A stretch of DNA of 64,000 nt from Terribacillus halophilus (GCF_900162685.1 NZ_LT727828.1:584824-648823), one strand, 5' to 3'. Positions 8,363-18,244 are shown, counted from the stretch's first letter. Notes: a model not told the origin generated them from the sequence alone. Program-made: numbers and translations.

Positions 8363-8964
8363 TTGTTAAGATATGCGGTATCCAGTCCGTTGAGGCTGGC
8401 CTGGCAGCTGCAGAAGCAGGCGCTGACATGATTGGGTTTGTTTTCGCCGACAGCAGCAGACAAGTAACGGCGGAGCAGGCAGCACAGATTGGTAAGAAGC
8501 TGCCGTCACATGTCAAAAAAGTTGGAGTATTCGTGAACGAGCCGATTGATAGTCTCATAAACATTGTGGAAACAGCTGCGTTGGACTACATCCAGCTGCA
8601 TGGCGATGAAACACCAGTTTATTTAAGTAGCTTGAATAAGCCAGTTATGAAAGCTTTCTCTGTTTCGTCAGAGGCTGACTTAAAGCTGCTCACCAATTAT
8701 GCTTGCGATTACTATTTGCTCGATAGTCCGGCTGAAGCCTATCGCGGTGGCAATGGCAGACCATTTGACTGGTCACTAGCAAGCTCGGAATCCCTGCCAA
8801 GGGAGAAATTGTTCCTGGCTGGCGGGCTGCATGCGGATAATGTGCAGCAAGCTATCCGCGAAGTAAGCCCTGCAGGTGTTGATGTAAGCAGCGGTGTGGA
8901 GACAGACAAACAAAAAGATCCTCTTAAAATACAGCAATTTATTGCAGCGGCAAAGAAAGGATGA
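8359..8964 (+). CDS. trpF: Phosphoribosylanthranilate isomerase
   Basis: TrpF performs the Amadori rearrangement of phosphoribosylanthranilate to CdRP. It begins MIVKICGIQ, with the catalytic Cys in KICG; the general-acid Asp is in the LLDS segment, and GGLHADN plus [10 protein letters not shown] form the phosphate site. The 201-residue length is normal. It overlaps trpC by four bases and is separated from trpB by four bases. The trpB ribosome binding site (AAAGGATG) lies at the trpF stop codon. Confidence 0.96.
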   Translation: MIVKICGIQSVEAGLAAAEAGADMIGFVFADSSRQVTAEQAAQIGKKLPSHVKKVGVFVNEPIDSLINIVETAALDYIQLHGDETPVYLSSLNKPVMKAFSVSSEADLKLLTNYACDYYLLDSPAEAYRGGNGRPFDWSLASSESLPREKLFLAGGLHADNVQQAIREVSPAGVDVSSGVETDKQKDPLKIQQFIAAAKKG

Positions 8965-8968
8965 AAAC

Positions 8969-10174
8969 ATGGCAACATATCCGACAGAAACGGGGCACTA
9001 TGGAGACTTTGGCGGCCGATTTGTACCTGAAACATTAATGCCAGCCATTCTGGAACTAGAAAAAGCGTTTAAAGAAGCGAAAGAGGACGAAGGTTTTCAG
9101 GAAGAAATGCGCTATTATTTAAAGCAATATGTCGGGCGGGAGACACCACTTTATTATGCAGAACGTCTCTCCAAGCATCTTGACGGTCCGAGAATTTATC
9201 TAAAACGAGAAGATTTAAACCATACTGGTGCTCATAAAATTAACAATACAATTGGGCAAGCATTACTGACACAGCGAATGGGAAAGAAAAAGGTCGTAGC
9301 GGAAACAGGAGCTGGCCAGCATGGGGTAGCTACAGCAACAGTTAGTGCTTTGCTTGGATTAGAGTGCATTATTTTTATGGGAAAAGAAGACGTCAGACGC
9401 CAAGCGTTAAATGTTTACCGGATGGAGCTGCTTGGCGCGCAAGTTGTATCCGTCGACCAAGGTAACGGGACACTGAAAGATGCAGTAAATGAAGCGATGC
9501 GCTACTGGACTGCGAACGTTGAAGATACCCATTATATCTTTGGTACTGCGGCTGGTCCACATCCATTCCCTCAAATTGTGCGAGACTTCCAGCGTATTAT
9601 TGGAGACGAAACACGCAAACAAGTTATTGAAGCAGAAGGCAAGCTGCCAGAAGCAGTCGTTGCCTGTGTTGGCGGCGGAAGTAATGCCATCGGTATGTTT
9701 TATCCGTTTGTAGACGACCTGGATGTGAAAATGTACGGTGTGGAAGCTGGCGGTAAAGGATTATTATCCGGGATGCACGCAGCATCGCTTACAGAAGGTA
9801 AAGCTGGTATTTTGCACGGATCATTATCTTATTTGCTGCAAAATGAAGATGGTCAAGTGCAGGAGCCACATTCCATTTCTGCTGGTTTGGACTATCCAGG
9901 TGTCGGCCCAGAACATAGTTATTTGAAAGATGCTGGACGTGTTACCTATGATGCTATCACAGATGAAGAAGCACTAGAGGCAGTGCGTATGCTTTCCAGA
10001 ACAGAAGGGATTATCCCAGCTTTGGAAAGTGCACATGCCGTTGCTTACTGTAAGAAACTAGCCCCGGTGATGAACAAAGAGGATGTCTTGGTTGTATGCC
10101 TGTCCGGGCGTGGAGATAAAGATGTGAACACAATTAGAGAAGCGCATGAAACAGGAGGTGACCTGCATGACTAA
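8969..10174 (+). CDS. trpB: Tryptophan synthase beta chain
   Basis: TrpB condenses indole with serine using pyridoxal phosphate. The start is ATG 8969 after AAAGGATGAAAAC; a longer frame running back into trpF is rejected. The 401-residue protein has the PLP lysine in HTGAHKINN, the ETGAGQHG loop, the PLP phosphate site [10 protein letters not shown] and the C-terminal [22 protein letters not shown] at the N-terminus is typical of the TrpB1 subfamily that partners with TrpA. The last codons overlap the start of trpA by 8 bases. Confidence 0.97.
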   Translation: MATYPTETGHYGDFGGRFVPETLMPAILELEKAFKEAKEDEGFQEEMRYYLKQYVGRETPLYYAERLSKHLDGPRIYLKREDLNHTGAHKINNTIGQALLTQRMGKKKVVAETGAGQHGVATATVSALLGLECIIFMGKEDVRRQALNVYRMELLGAQVVSVDQGNGTLKDAVNEAMRYWTANVEDTHYIFGTAAGPHPFPQIVRDFQRIIGDETRKQVIEAEGKLPEAVVACVGGGSNAIGMFYPFVDDLDVKMYGVEAGGKGLLSGMHAASLTEGKAGILHGSLSYLLQNEDGQVQEPHSISAGLDYPGVGPEHSYLKDAGRVTYDAITDEEALEAVRMLSRTEGIIPALESAHAVAYCKKLAPVMNKEDVLVVCLSGRGDKDVNTIREAHETGGDLHD

Positions 10175-10946
10175 AGCGAAGCTGGATACTGCATTTCAAA
10201 CGGTGGAAAAGGTCGGAGAGAAAGCTTTTGTACCGTACATCATGGCTGGTGACGGCGGCTTGGAAAACCTAAACGAAAGTATTCGTTTTCTTGCGGAAAG
10301 CGGAGCAACAGCGATTGAACTCGGTTTGCCATTTTCAGATCCTGTCGCAGACGGTCCGACCATTCAAGCTGCAGGAATCCGTGCCTTGGAAGCTGGAACA
10401 ACGGTACAAGCTGTTTTGGATGAAGTGGCAAAAGAGAAAGATAACCGCATGATACCACTTGTGATTATGACATATTTGAATCCGATTTTTGCTTATGGTG
10501 TAGAAGCTTTTGCGCAATCCTGCGAAGCAGCAGGAATTTCCGGCCTCATCTTGCCGGATTTGCCGCTTGAAGAAGAAGGGCTCGTTGTGAAGGCACTGAA
10601 GAAGCATAATATCGCGCTCATTCGTTTGGTCGCTTTGACGAGTACACAAGAAAGAATCCAGGCGCTTGCCGAACGTTCAGAAGGTTTCCTTTATGCTGTA
10701 ACAGTTGCAGGTACGACAGGAGAGCGGGCTAGCTTCGTTAATCAAATTGGTGCACACCTGCAAGCATTGAAAGAAATTAGCAAAGCACCGGTACTTGCCG
10801 GATTTGGAGTCTCTACACCCGAACATGTGAAAGAACTTAGCCAGTATTGTGATGGTGTAGTGGTGGGAAGTAAGATTGTTGATGCGCTCAATCGAGGGGA
10901 CAAACAGCAAGTAGCTGATTTAATTGCCTCGAGGAAGGAAGCGTAA
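10167..10946 (+). CDS. trpA: Tryptophan synthase alpha chain
   Basis: TrpA cleaves indole-3-glycerol phosphate and channels indole to TrpB. The start is ATG 10167, preceded by the excellent AGGAGGTGACCTGC; a GTC-rich upstream extension from 10146 is less likely. The 259-residue protein carries the catalytic Glu and Asp in [16 protein letters not shown], the loop AGTTGERA and the phosphate-binding GFGVST and [10 protein letters not shown]. It is the last gene of the operon. The hisC/tyrA/aroE genes that follow trpA in B. subtilis are absent here. Confidence 0.97.
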   Translation: MTKAKLDTAFQTVEKVGEKAFVPYIMAGDGGLENLNESIRFLAESGATAIELGLPFSDPVADGPTIQAAGIRALEAGTTVQAVLDEVAKEKDNRMIPLVIMTYLNPIFAYGVEAFAQSCEAAGISGLILPDLPLEEEGLVVKALKKHNIALIRLVALTSTQERIQALAERSEGFLYAVTVAGTTGERASFVNQIGAHLQALKEISKAPVLAGFGVSTPEHVKELSQYCDGVVVGSKIVDALNRGDKQQVADLIASRKEA

Positions 10947-10961
10947 ACACTAACTAAATAG

Positions 10962-11001
10962 AGAGTGCAGAAGAATTATAGAATCCTCTGCACTCTTTTT
11001 T
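10962..11001. terminator. Terminator between trpA and the convergent MFS gene
   Basis: AGAGTGCAGA (10962-10971) pairs with TCTGCACTCT (10986-10995) and is followed by a T run on the plus strand. The MFS gene ends at 11004 on the other strand, so the hairpin may serve both. Confidence 0.8.
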
Positions 11002-11003
11002 GT

Positions 11004-12209
11004 TTACTTGCTTATGTTTTTAATAAATAAATGTCTACTTTTGAAAACGACAATACTAACTGCAGCTAGCAGTATCCCAGAAATCATGAAGACAACCCGA
11101 ATCCCAAGTAAATCTGCTAATAACCCCATAACGAGGGAACCAATCCCAAAAATTCCTGTTCCAATAGCGCCTAACGACGTATAGACAGTGGACAGCTGCT
11201 CTTTTGAAACGCTAGTTTGTATAATGGATTGCTGCGGGATGTTTTTTATTTGCCCAAACAGTCCAACACAAAGTGATAAAAGCAAGGATATGACTGGGGA
11301 ACTATTTAGGCTAAACAGTAAGGTAACGAAGGCACTTAATAATGCACCTATAAAAATAAAGGTTCCTAATCTTTTTTCCACCACAGCAGCATATTTAATA
11401 CAATACACACTTCCTGCAATTAACCCTAAAAAGAATGCTCCATTGATAAAACCCCACCACTTTTCATCAACATGCAGCGCCTCGCTAACAAATGCATATA
11501 AAATGGCGGCTATCCAAACTGTTCCTGCAATCGTTTCGAAAATATCAATCCAAGCAATTCTTCTTAGCACTGGAGTAGCAGATAAGGTTACCCAGCCTGC
11601 TTTTATTTGTTCTAATTTCCCTTTAGACTCTGTTGATATATGTTTGACACTTTCTAACTGACAAAGCAAGAAACTAGCAATGATGAACAAAGCCCCAACG
11701 AACCAAATCAGCTGTTGAGCGCTCATAACGAGCAGAAACACACTTCCTGCAAACCACATCGCTGCCTGTATGACCTGCGTAACAGTTTCAGCAACTCCAT
11801 TTGCTTGAATTAACTGATCTGCTTTCACATAATCTGGAATCAACGTCTGTCTTATTGGATTTGCACAACCGTCAAGAAACGCAATCAACCCTATTAGTAT
11901 AAAGATGACATAATAATTAGATACGGTAACCACCATTAACAGAAACCCTAGTATTAAAAGCAAAATAGTTTTTCCGATCTGTGATCCTGTCAGCAGCCAC
12001 TTCAGATTCACTCTTCCAATCAAAAGAGGTGTTAACAGACTGGCTGCAAACATAGAAGTAGTAATGGTAAATGGAACAAATGCTGATGCAGCTGCAGAAC
12101 CAGTTAAACTATAGATCAAACTTATTACGCTAACCATATATAATACATCACCAATATTGGCAATGGATTGGCCCCATAGTAATAAAGTGAAATTCTTATT
12201 CAATTTCAT
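11004..12209 (-). CDS. MFS transporter, substrate unknown
   Basis: This 401-residue protein has about twelve hydrophobic helices and the layout of the major facilitator superfamily, beginning with NFTLLLWGQSIANIGDVLY, which resembles the MFS_3-type drug or siderophore exporters (macrolide-efflux-like). A loop with the sequence DGCANPIRQTLIPDYV after the fourth helix is typical of that group. The ATG is preceded by GGGGGATAAAA. It is monocistronic and faces the trp operon tail to tail. Nothing nearby points to a substrate; efflux of a small toxic molecule is the family-level expectation only. Confidence 0.8.
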   Translation of the reverse strand: MKLNKNFTLLLWGQSIANIGDVLYMVSVISLIYSLTGSAAASAFVPFTITTSMFAASLLTPLLIGRVNLKWLLTGSQIGKTILLLILGFLLMVVTVSNYYVIFILIGLIAFLDGCANPIRQTLIPDYVKADQLIQANGVAETVTQVIQAAMWFAGSVFLLVMSAQQLIWFVGALFIIASFLLCQLESVKHISTESKGKLEQIKAGWVTLSATPVLRRIAWIDIFETIAGTVWIAAILYAFVSEALHVDEKWWGFINGAFFLGLIAGSVYCIKYAAVVEKRLGTFIFIGALLSAFVTLLFSLNSSPVISLLLSLCVGLFGQIKNIPQQSIIQTSVSKEQLSTVYTSLGAIGTGIFGIGSLVMGLLADLLGIRVVFMISGILLAAVSIVVFKSRHLFIKNISK

Positions 12210-12533
12210 TTTTTATCCCCCAATTGTTGAATTGAATGTGGTTGTGTTGATTAGGGGAATTTTTAAATCGGACTGTTCACTATTCATTGGCTCCTTTCGT
12301 TTGGAGGATAAATCTGGGGGATTAGATTTATCCTGGTTTATGGCACGTTTTACCAATTATATGAATTTTAGCACAATGAGATAACTTTATGCCAAGATAC
12401 TTATGAAATACTTTAAATACGAATGCCCAGCTGTTTACTTTGGAAAAAATATAGGTCATTTTTAGTGTGAAAGTGAAACATTTCCAGTGCCTATCCGTAT
12501 ATCTAATGAGAGAAGCAGGAAAGGGTGAAGTTA
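12210..12533. promoter_or_regulatory. Divergent intergenic region with a 10-bp inverted repeat
   Basis: This 324-base gap lies between the MFS and yhaQ genes, which are divergent. It contains the perfect inverted repeat GGATAAATCT (12306-12315) / AGATTTATCC (12324-12333) with an 8-base loop and no T run, so an operator is more likely than a terminator. No coding sequence was supported. No clear promoter hexamers were assigned. Confidence 0.4.
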
Positions 12534-13430
12534 GTGCTTCAACTAAAAAAAGTAACAAAAAGATTTGGAAGTTTTACTGCTGTTGATCAGCTGACGCTGT
12601 CGATACCAGAAGGAGAAATGTTTGGTTTCCTAGGGGCTAACGGTGCTGGTAAAACGACTACCTTCCGAATGATTCTGAACTTAATGGAAAATACAGAAGG
12701 GGAAATAACTTGGCAAGGCAAGAAGATTACATATGGAGACAGTGATGAGATCGGCTATCTTCCCGAGGAGCGCGGATTGTATCCGAAGCTAAGTGTGAAA
12801 GAGCAGCTCGTTTACTTAGCTAAGCTGAGAGGCATGGCGAAAGCAGACAGTGTCAAAGCGCTAAAAACATGGCTGGAGCGATTTAACATAACCGAATACG
12901 AAAACAAAAAGGTAGAAGAGCTGTCCAAAGGAAATCAGCAGAAAATCCAATTTATATCCGCTGTATTACATAACCCGCGGCTGCTTATATTGGATGAGCC
13001 ATTCTCCGGCTTGGACCCAGTGAATGTGGAAATGCTTAAACAAGCGGTTATTGACTTAAAGAATGCAGGAACTTCGATTATATTCTCTTCACACCGAATG
13101 GAGCATGTCGAGGAATTATGCCGTTTTCTCTGTATCATGAAACAAGGAAAGCCGGTTGTAGAAGGTGATTTGGTAGAGATAAAGCGTTCTTTCCGTAAAA
13201 AGAATATTACCATTGCGGCAGATTATGATGTAAGTTTCTTAAAAGATACTGCTGGCGTTATCAAATACCAGGAAACACAGCAAGGATGCCGCCTTCAAAT
13301 TGCGTCAGCAGAAGATGCGCCGACTGTGTGGAAACAGCTTGCTGAAAAGGGGTTTGTCAGCAAGTTTGAAGTAGAAGAACCTACATTGAATGATATCTTT
13401 ATTGAAAAGGCAGGGGAGTCCTATGCGTAA
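12534..13430 (+). CDS. yhaQ: ABC transporter ATP-binding protein (YhaQ type)
   Basis: The start is taken at GTG 12534, 8 bases after AAAGGG; the GTG at 12525 lies on top of that site. The 298-residue ATPase has Walker A LGANGAGKTT, the signature ELSKGNQQKIQ, Walker B LLILDEPFSGLDP and the switch His in SSHRMEHVE, plus a C-terminal regulatory extension of about 80 residues. Length and pairing match B. subtilis YhaQ, which with YhaP forms an ABC-2 type exporter related to NatAB. It overlaps yhaP by 8 bases. The substrate is not known. Confidence 0.85.
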   Translation: MLQLKKVTKRFGSFTAVDQLTLSIPEGEMFGFLGANGAGKTTTFRMILNLMENTEGEITWQGKKITYGDSDEIGYLPEERGLYPKLSVKEQLVYLAKLRGMAKADSVKALKTWLERFNITEYENKKVEELSKGNQQKIQFISAVLHNPRLLILDEPFSGLDPVNVEMLKQAVIDLKNAGTSIIFSSHRMEHVEELCRFLCIMKQGKPVVEGDLVEIKRSFRKKNITIAADYDVSFLKDTAGVIKYQETQQGCRLQIASAEDAPTVWKQLAEKGFVSKFEVEEPTLNDIFIEKAGESYA

Positions 13431-14679
13431 GTTTTGGATTGTATTTTCCCACACCTATCTATCTAGGGTTAAAGCAAAAGGCTTTATTATTTCGAGTGCA
13501 ATTTTTCTATTATTAATCTGCGGACTCTTTTATTTGCCAGATATTATTGAACGTTTTTCCGGTAACAGTGAAGATCCTGTCGTTGCTGTTATAGATGATA
13601 CGGAGAATCAACAGGTTTACGAAGCTCTGAGTGCTTCTGCCGATGGCTATAAGCCGGAATTGTTCGAAGGAACAGAAGAAGCAGCACGGCAGGCAGTTGA
13701 GGAGGAAGAATATGAAGGCTTGCTAGTGTTGCGTCAGTCAGAGCAAAATCTGCCAGAAGCTACCTTTTATAGCATGCAGCTGACCAACAATGTGAGTGAT
13801 GATATCGAGTCCCAGCTGCAGCAAGTTAAAGTCGCACAGGCGGCTTCACAGGCTGGTATCGATGAAGCGACAATCCAAGAAATTTATACACCCGTTTCTT
13901 TCGAACGCGAAGCACTGGATAAAGAGGCCAAAACGGAAGAAGAGCTGGCAGGCTCACAAGGTCTTGTATACATTCTTGTATTTGGGCTTTATATGAGTGT
14001 TATCATCTATGGCATGATGATTGCTACGGATATTAGTAATGAGAAAACATCCAGAGTGATGGAAATATTAATCTCCAGCTCCTCTCCAGTTAGTCAGATG
14101 TTCGCCAAGATTTTAGCGATTGGATTGGTTGGCCTTACACAAGTAGCATTAATAGTTGCTGTTATTTATACGATGATTCAAGTGCGGGGAAGTGAGCTTG
14201 ACGGCGGTGTATTGGAATTCACAGGTCTTGCGGATGCATCACCGGTTACACTGTGGTTTGCATTAATCTTCTTTATACTTGGGTACTTCTTGTATGCAAC
14301 AATTTGTGCAGGTCTTGGGTCGGTTGTAAGCAGAATGGAAGATGTACAGCAGCTTGTAAGTCCAGTTATCTTTTTAGTGGTCGCTGCTTTCCTTCTTTCC
14401 ATGTACGGACTAGGTTCCCCTGATTCACCGGTAATTGTTGTAACTTCTTATATTCCATTCTTCACACCGATGATTATGTTCTTACGGATTGGTGTGCTAG
14501 GTGTGCCAGCGTGGGAGGCAGCTCTTGGCATTGCAATTCTAATAGCTACAATCTTAGTTATCGCTTGGATATCCGCTAAAGTGTATCGCGGCGGTGTGCT
14601 GATGTACGGAAAAGGCGGTGCATTTAAGCAGCTAAAGCAAGCGCTGAAGCTCTCTGGTAATATTAAAAATAAGAAATAA
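13423..14679 (+). CDS. yhaP: ABC-2 type transporter permease (YhaP type)
   Basis: The start is ATG 13423 after GGCAGGGGAGTCCT inside the end of yhaQ. The 418-residue membrane protein has one helix near the N-terminus (residues about 20-42), a large extracytoplasmic domain (about 45-175), then five to six C-terminal helices starting at VYILVFGLYMSVIIYG. The segment NEKTSRVMEILISS is the conserved coupling region of NatB/YhaP permeases. It forms an exporter with the upstream ATPase. NatB relatives export sodium, but this one is only a family match, so substrate is left open. Confidence 0.85.
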   Translation: MRKFWIVFSHTYLSRVKAKGFIISSAIFLLLICGLFYLPDIIERFSGNSEDPVVAVIDDTENQQVYEALSASADGYKPELFEGTEEAARQAVEEEEYEGLLVLRQSEQNLPEATFYSMQLTNNVSDDIESQLQQVKVAQAASQAGIDEATIQEIYTPVSFEREALDKEAKTEEELAGSQGLVYILVFGLYMSVIIYGMMIATDISNEKTSRVMEILISSSSPVSQMFAKILAIGLVGLTQVALIVAVIYTMIQVRGSELDGGVLEFTGLADASPVTLWFALIFFILGYFLYATICAGLGSVVSRMEDVQQLVSPVIFLVVAAFLLSMYGLGSPDSPVIVVTSYIPFFTPMIMFLRIGVLGVPAWEAALGIAILIATILVIAWISAKVYRGGVLMYGKGGAFKQLKQALKLSGNIKNKK

Positions 14680-14696
14680 TAAACGAGATAAGAAGT

Positions 14697-14733
14697 GCGC
14701 AGGAAACGGAATGTTTTCTGTGCGCTTTTTTTT
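14697..14733 (+). terminator. Terminator of yhaQP
   Basis: GCGCAGGAAAC (14697-14707) pairs with GTTTTCTGTGCGC (14713-14725), followed by eight T. Confidence 0.85.
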
Positions 14734-14747
14734 ATTTGAAAGAAAGA

Positions 14748-14773
14748 GGAGCTTTCGTGGTGGCGAAAGCTCC
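14748..14773 (-). terminator. Hairpin downstream of the VOC gene
   Basis: GGAGCTTTCG (14748-14757) and CGAAAGCTCC (14764-14773) form a perfect 10-bp stem with a 6-base loop. On the minus strand it is followed by a pyrimidine-rich stretch, so it probably terminates the VOC gene. Confidence 0.6.
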
Positions 14774-14791
14774 ATTATATGATGCGTATAC

Positions 14792-15220
14792 TTACGGTGC
14801 TTCACTTATTGTAGAAACTTGCCAAGTGACACCAAACTTATCTTTCACCTGGCCATAAAGCGGACTCCAAAAGGTTTGCTGCAGTTCCATTGTTATATGG
14901 CCATCTGCTGATAGACTGTCAAATACTGTTTTTGCTTTTTCAGGTGTGCTGATTGTGACGGCAATTCCTACTTGATCGCCAAGCGTATAGGGAGTTCCTG
15001 GAAAGTTATCCGATAACATAAGCTCGTTCGCTCCGATTTTCATATGCGCATGCAAAACATAATCTTTTGCTTCGGCAGGGATAGGATAATCCGGATTTTC
15101 TGGCAAGTCACCGAATGTTTGCAGACTTATAACCTGTGCATCCAGCGCTTCCTCGTAGAATTTTACTGCTTCTTGTCCATTACCATTCGTTACGATATAA
15201 GCATTAATACCTTGCACCAT
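14792..15220 (-). CDS. VOC / PhnB-like glyoxalase-fold protein
   Basis: This 142-residue protein folds as two beta-alpha-beta-beta-beta units of the vicinal oxygen chelate superfamily. It begins with VQGINAYIVTNGNGQEAVKFYEEAL, and the second half ends with SPLYGQVKDKFGVTWQVS, the signature of the PhnB/YjdN (3-demethylubiquinone-9 methyltransferase-like) group. Many such proteins lack a proven function. His in HAHMKIG and acidic residues could serve as metal ligands. The ATG follows GAAGGATGAGGCTCC. The gene stands alone. Confidence 0.85.
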   Translation of the reverse strand: MVQGINAYIVTNGNGQEAVKFYEEALDAQVISLQTFGDLPENPDYPIPAEAKDYVLHAHMKIGANELMLSDNFPGTPYTLGDQVGIAVTISTPEKAKTVFDSLSADGHITMELQQTFWSPLYGQVKDKFGVTWQVSTISEAP

Positions 15221-15301
15221 GGAGCCTCATCCTTCTCTATCGTTAATTTGTTTTATATACTTTTTCGCTGTCTGCTGCAAAATCCCTTTCACAAATAAAA
15301 T

Positions 15302-15341
15302 AGAGTTATTCTGGCAGTTTCGACTGCCAGGATAACTCTAT
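15302..15341. terminator. Hairpin after the epimerase gene
   Basis: AGAGTTATTCTGGCAG (15302-15317) pairs with CTGCCAGGATAACTCT (15324-15339) with one G-U pair. It lies directly beyond the stop codon of the minus-strand gene and is followed by T-rich sequence on that strand. Confidence 0.75.
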
Positions 15342-16105
15342 TATCTTCCGAAGTTTGTAAATACACCGCCGATATAATCTGTCACATTTTCGAGTTTTAC
15401 ATTTTCTATTTCGTCACGAAAGTCCTCAGGGTTGTCTTGTGGACCATACCCGATTAGTGCTGCATCACGATTGTCAAAGTAATCATTGTACAACGAAGAC
15501 ACACCATAATAAACATTCGTACTGATTTGATCTGCTTCGAGGCAGCAGACAATTAGTTGGTTCATGTCACGGACACTAATCCACGTATTCAGGTTGCGGT
15601 GCTCGGCTGGTTTTTCCAGATAACTGCCGATGCGCAGACTAGCTGTTTCAATGCCGTGTTTCTGATAATACATGTTCGCTAGGTTCTCCCCGAAAGCTTT
15701 GCTCGCACCATAAAAGGTATCTGGCATATGCAGCGCATCGGCTCCGATCGATTGATTGATAGGTTGGAAGCCGACAGCATGGTTGCTGCTAGCGAAAACA
15801 ATTCGCTTGATGCCGTGTTTACGTGCTGCTTCGTATATATGATAAGTGCTGTTGAAATTATTTCTATTAATCAACTCATACGTACTTTCTGTTGCAATAC
15901 CGCCTAAATGTACGATGGCATCCACGTTCTTTACCAGCTCATCTACTTGTTCGGGTACAGCCAAGTCTGCTTGCAGGAAGTGACCAAATTGCTTAAGTTC
16001 TTCATCCTGCTTGATATCTGTCAAAACGAGCTTGTATTTCTGGTGGGTAGCTTTCACAAAGTTTTTGCCGATATGTCCGGCAGCTCCTGTTACGAGTACT
16101 TTCAT
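15341..16105 (-). CDS. NAD-dependent epimerase/dehydratase, uronate dehydrogenase-like
   Basis: The start is ATG 16105 (MKVLVTGAAGHIGKNF), preceded by AAGGGAGCAGATAACGTG; the nine-codon longer frame would overlap ogt and lacks a better site. The 254-residue extended short-chain dehydrogenase has the NAD-binding GAAGHIG (about 7-13), the catalytic Ser region FASSNHAVG, and YGASK with the catalytic Tyr and Lys. SLRIGSYLEKPAEHRNLNTW resembles uronate dehydrogenases, which oxidise galacturonate or glucuronate. No uronate catabolic genes are near, so the substrate is only a hint. The gap to ogt is 4 bases, so the two are probably cotranscribed. Confidence 0.8.
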   Translation of the reverse strand: MKVLVTGAAGHIGKNFVKATHQKYKLVLTDIKQDEELKQFGHFLQADLAVPEQVDELVKNVDAIVHLGGIATESTYELINRNNFNSTYHIYEAARKHGIKRIVFASSNHAVGFQPINQSIGADALHMPDTFYGASKAFGENLANMYYQKHGIETASLRIGSYLEKPAEHRNLNTWISVRDMNQLIVCCLEADQISTNVYYGVSSLYNDYFDNRDAALIGYGPQDNPEDFRDEIENVKLENVTDYIGGVFTNFGR

Positions 16106-16109
16106 CACG

Positions 16110-16565
16110 TTATCTGCTCCCTTGCTGTTCAAATTTCAATAGCCATTCTTTCCGCCACGGTTCCCAGCGGTAACCTGTGAGACTGCCGTTCCTGCCGATA
16201 ACACGATGACAGGGGACAACAATGGCGAAGGTGTTCCGTCCAATTGCATTCGCTGCAGCTCGAACAGCCCGTTTATTTCCAACACTTTCAGCAACAGCAC
16301 TATAATTGCTGGCACTGCCGTATGGAATTTGATTCACCTGGTCCCAAATGCGCTGCTGAAATAAGGTGCCGCTTACAGCTAGCGGAAGGCGAAAAGAGGT
16401 GCTGTTACCGGAAAAATAAGCATATAGCTGCTCGTGAGCTAACTGTGTCAGTTCGTTTTTATAGACAGGCAGTTTCTCTCCGAAAGCAATACTCGTAATA
16501 GCTTGATCGGTGGCAGTGATTTGTACATTGCCGATAGGGGTAAGGATATTATCGGTATAAGACAT
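16110..16565 (-). CDS. ogt: Methylated-DNA--protein-cysteine S-methyltransferase
   Basis: This suicide repair enzyme removes alkyl groups from O6-alkylguanine. The acceptor Cys is in IVVPCHRVIGRNGSLTGY, and the DNA-recognition helix NAIGRN and ASNYSAVAESVGNKRAVRAAA match the family. Three ATG codons follow AGGAGGAA; the third (16565) has the best spacing (8), giving 151 residues. The N-terminal domain is present, so the length is normal for Ogt. It is the first gene of a likely two-gene unit with the epimerase. Confidence 0.93.
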   Translation of the reverse strand: MSYTDNILTPIGNVQITATDQAITSIAFGEKLPVYKNELTQLAHEQLYAYFSGNSTSFRLPLAVSGTLFQQRIWDQVNQIPYGSASNYSAVAESVGNKRAVRAAANAIGRNTFAIVVPCHRVIGRNGSLTGYRWEPWRKEWLLKFEQQGSR

Positions 16566-16624
16566 CATCATTTCCTCCTATAAAACAAGCTCCAAAGCGG
16601 AAAGCCTTGGAGCTCTTAGGTACA

Positions 16625-18244
16625 TTAGCTGTACATTGCTGCGATTTCTTTTTGCAATTTCTTGTCAGAAACATATTCATCATATGTCATTTCTTTATCA
16701 ATAATACCAGTCGGTGTAATCTCAATCAGACGGTTTGCGATACTGTTAACGAACTGTTGGTCATGAGATGTGAACAGCAGTGCGCCTTTGAATTTAATCA
16801 AGCCTTCGTTCAAAGATTGAATGGACTCAAGATCCAAGTGGTTTGTTGGTTCATCCATAACCAAGACATTGGACTTGCTTAGCATCATCTTCGAAAGCAT
16901 ACAACGAACTTTTTCACCACCGGAAAGTACATCTGCTTCTTTCAAAGCATCTTCTCCGCTGAATAGCATACGGCCAAGGAAGCCGCGCAAGAACGTTTCT
17001 GTCTGATCTTCCGGAGAATACTGGCGAAGCCATTCTACCAATGTCAGTTTCACACCGTCGAAGTACTTGGAGTTATCTTTCGGGAAGTAAGACTGAGAAG
17101 TCGTGACGCCCCATTTGTATTCACCAGAATCTGGCTCCATTTCACCCATGATGATTTTAAGCAATGTTGTTTTGGCAATTTCATCACGGCCGACTAGCGC
17201 AAGTTTATCTTCGCGGTTCATTGTGAAGCTGACGTTATCAAGAACTTTTACGCCATCAATTGTTTTGGAAATATCTTTAACCGTAAGCACGTCGTTACCA
17301 ATTTCACGCTCCATTTGGAAGCCAACATAAGGGTAGCGGCGGGAAGAAGGTTTGATATCTTCCAATGTGATATTGTCGAGCATTTTCTTACGGGATGTTG
17401 CTTGTTTCGATTTAGAAGCATTGGCACTGAATCGTGCAACAAAGGCTTGAAGCTCTTTAATTTTCTCTTCTTTTTTCTTGTTTTCATCCTGTGCCATTTG
17501 TGTTGCCAACTGGCTGGACTCATACCAGAAATCATAGTTACCAATGTATAGCTGGATTTTTCCAAAATCAACATCCGCAATATGAGTACAAATTTTGTTT
17601 AAGAAGTGACGGTCATGCGATACAACAATGACCGTGTTCTCGAAGTTAATCAAGAATTCTTCTAGCCATTGAATAGCCTGCAAGTCTAGTCCGTTGGTAG
17701 GCTCATCCAGCAAAAGAATATCCGGGTTGCCGAATAATGCTTGTGCTAAAAGAACTTTCACTTTTTCAGAACCTGTCAGCTCCGCCATTTTTTTATCGTG
17801 TAAGTTCTCAGAGATTCCGATACCTTTCAATAATACAGCAGCATCAGATTCTGCTTCCCAACCGTTCAATTCAGCAAATTCGCCTTCAAGCTCAGCTGCA
17901 CGCATACCGTCTGCTTCTGAAAAATCGGCTTTTGCGTAAAGTGCGTCTTTTTCTTCGATAATCTTGAAAAGACGTTCGTGTCCCATCATGACAGTTTGCA
18001 ATACTTCGTGCTCTTCATAGCCGAAGTGGTTCTGCTTCAAGATAGCGAGGCGTTCGCCATCAGAGATAGACACGTTTCCTGTTTGCGGCTCAACTTCACC
18101 AGAAAGAACCTTTAAGAAAGTTGATTTCCCGGCTCCGTTTGCACCAATTACTCCATAGCAGTTTCCAGGAGTAAACTTTATATTAACTTCTTCGAATAGC
18201 TTTTTATCGCCATATTGTAGTCCTACATTATTTACCGTTATCAT
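16625..18244 (-). CDS. ykpA: ABC-F family ATPase (YkpA/YbiT type)
   Basis: The start is ATG 18244 (MITVNNVGLQYG) behind GGAGGAAAAGGTATAC; the upstream frame is rejected. The 539 residues match B. subtilis YkpA (540). It has two nucleotide-binding domains without membrane segments, separated by a linker with basic residues. The first domain has Walker A GANGAGKST and the divergent signature LTGSEKVKVL. The second has a non-canonical Walker A (GRDEIAKTT, Ala in place of the Gly before Lys) but a normal LSGGEKVRC signature and DEPTNHLD. As I recall, both oddities are shared by YkpA relatives. ABC-F proteins act on ribosomes; the target of this one is unknown. Confidence 0.88.
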   Translation of the reverse strand: MITVNNVGLQYGDKKLFEEVNIKFTPGNCYGVIGANGAGKSTFLKVLSGEVEPQTGNVSISDGERLAILKQNHFGYEEHEVLQTVMMGHERLFKIIEEKDALYAKADFSEADGMRAAELEGEFAELNGWEAESDAAVLLKGIGISENLHDKKMAELTGSEKVKVLLAQALFGNPDILLLDEPTNGLDLQAIQWLEEFLINFENTVIVVSHDRHFLNKICTHIADVDFGKIQLYIGNYDFWYESSQLATQMAQDENKKKEEKIKELQAFVARFSANASKSKQATSRKKMLDNITLEDIKPSSRRYPYVGFQMEREIGNDVLTVKDISKTIDGVKVLDNVSFTMNREDKLALVGRDEIAKTTLLKIIMGEMEPDSGEYKWGVTTSQSYFPKDNSKYFDGVKLTLVEWLRQYSPEDQTETFLRGFLGRMLFSGEDALKEADVLSGGEKVRCMLSKMMLSKSNVLVMDEPTNHLDLESIQSLNEGLIKFKGALLFTSHDQQFVNSIANRLIEITPTGIIDKEMTYDEYVSDKKLQKEIAAMYS

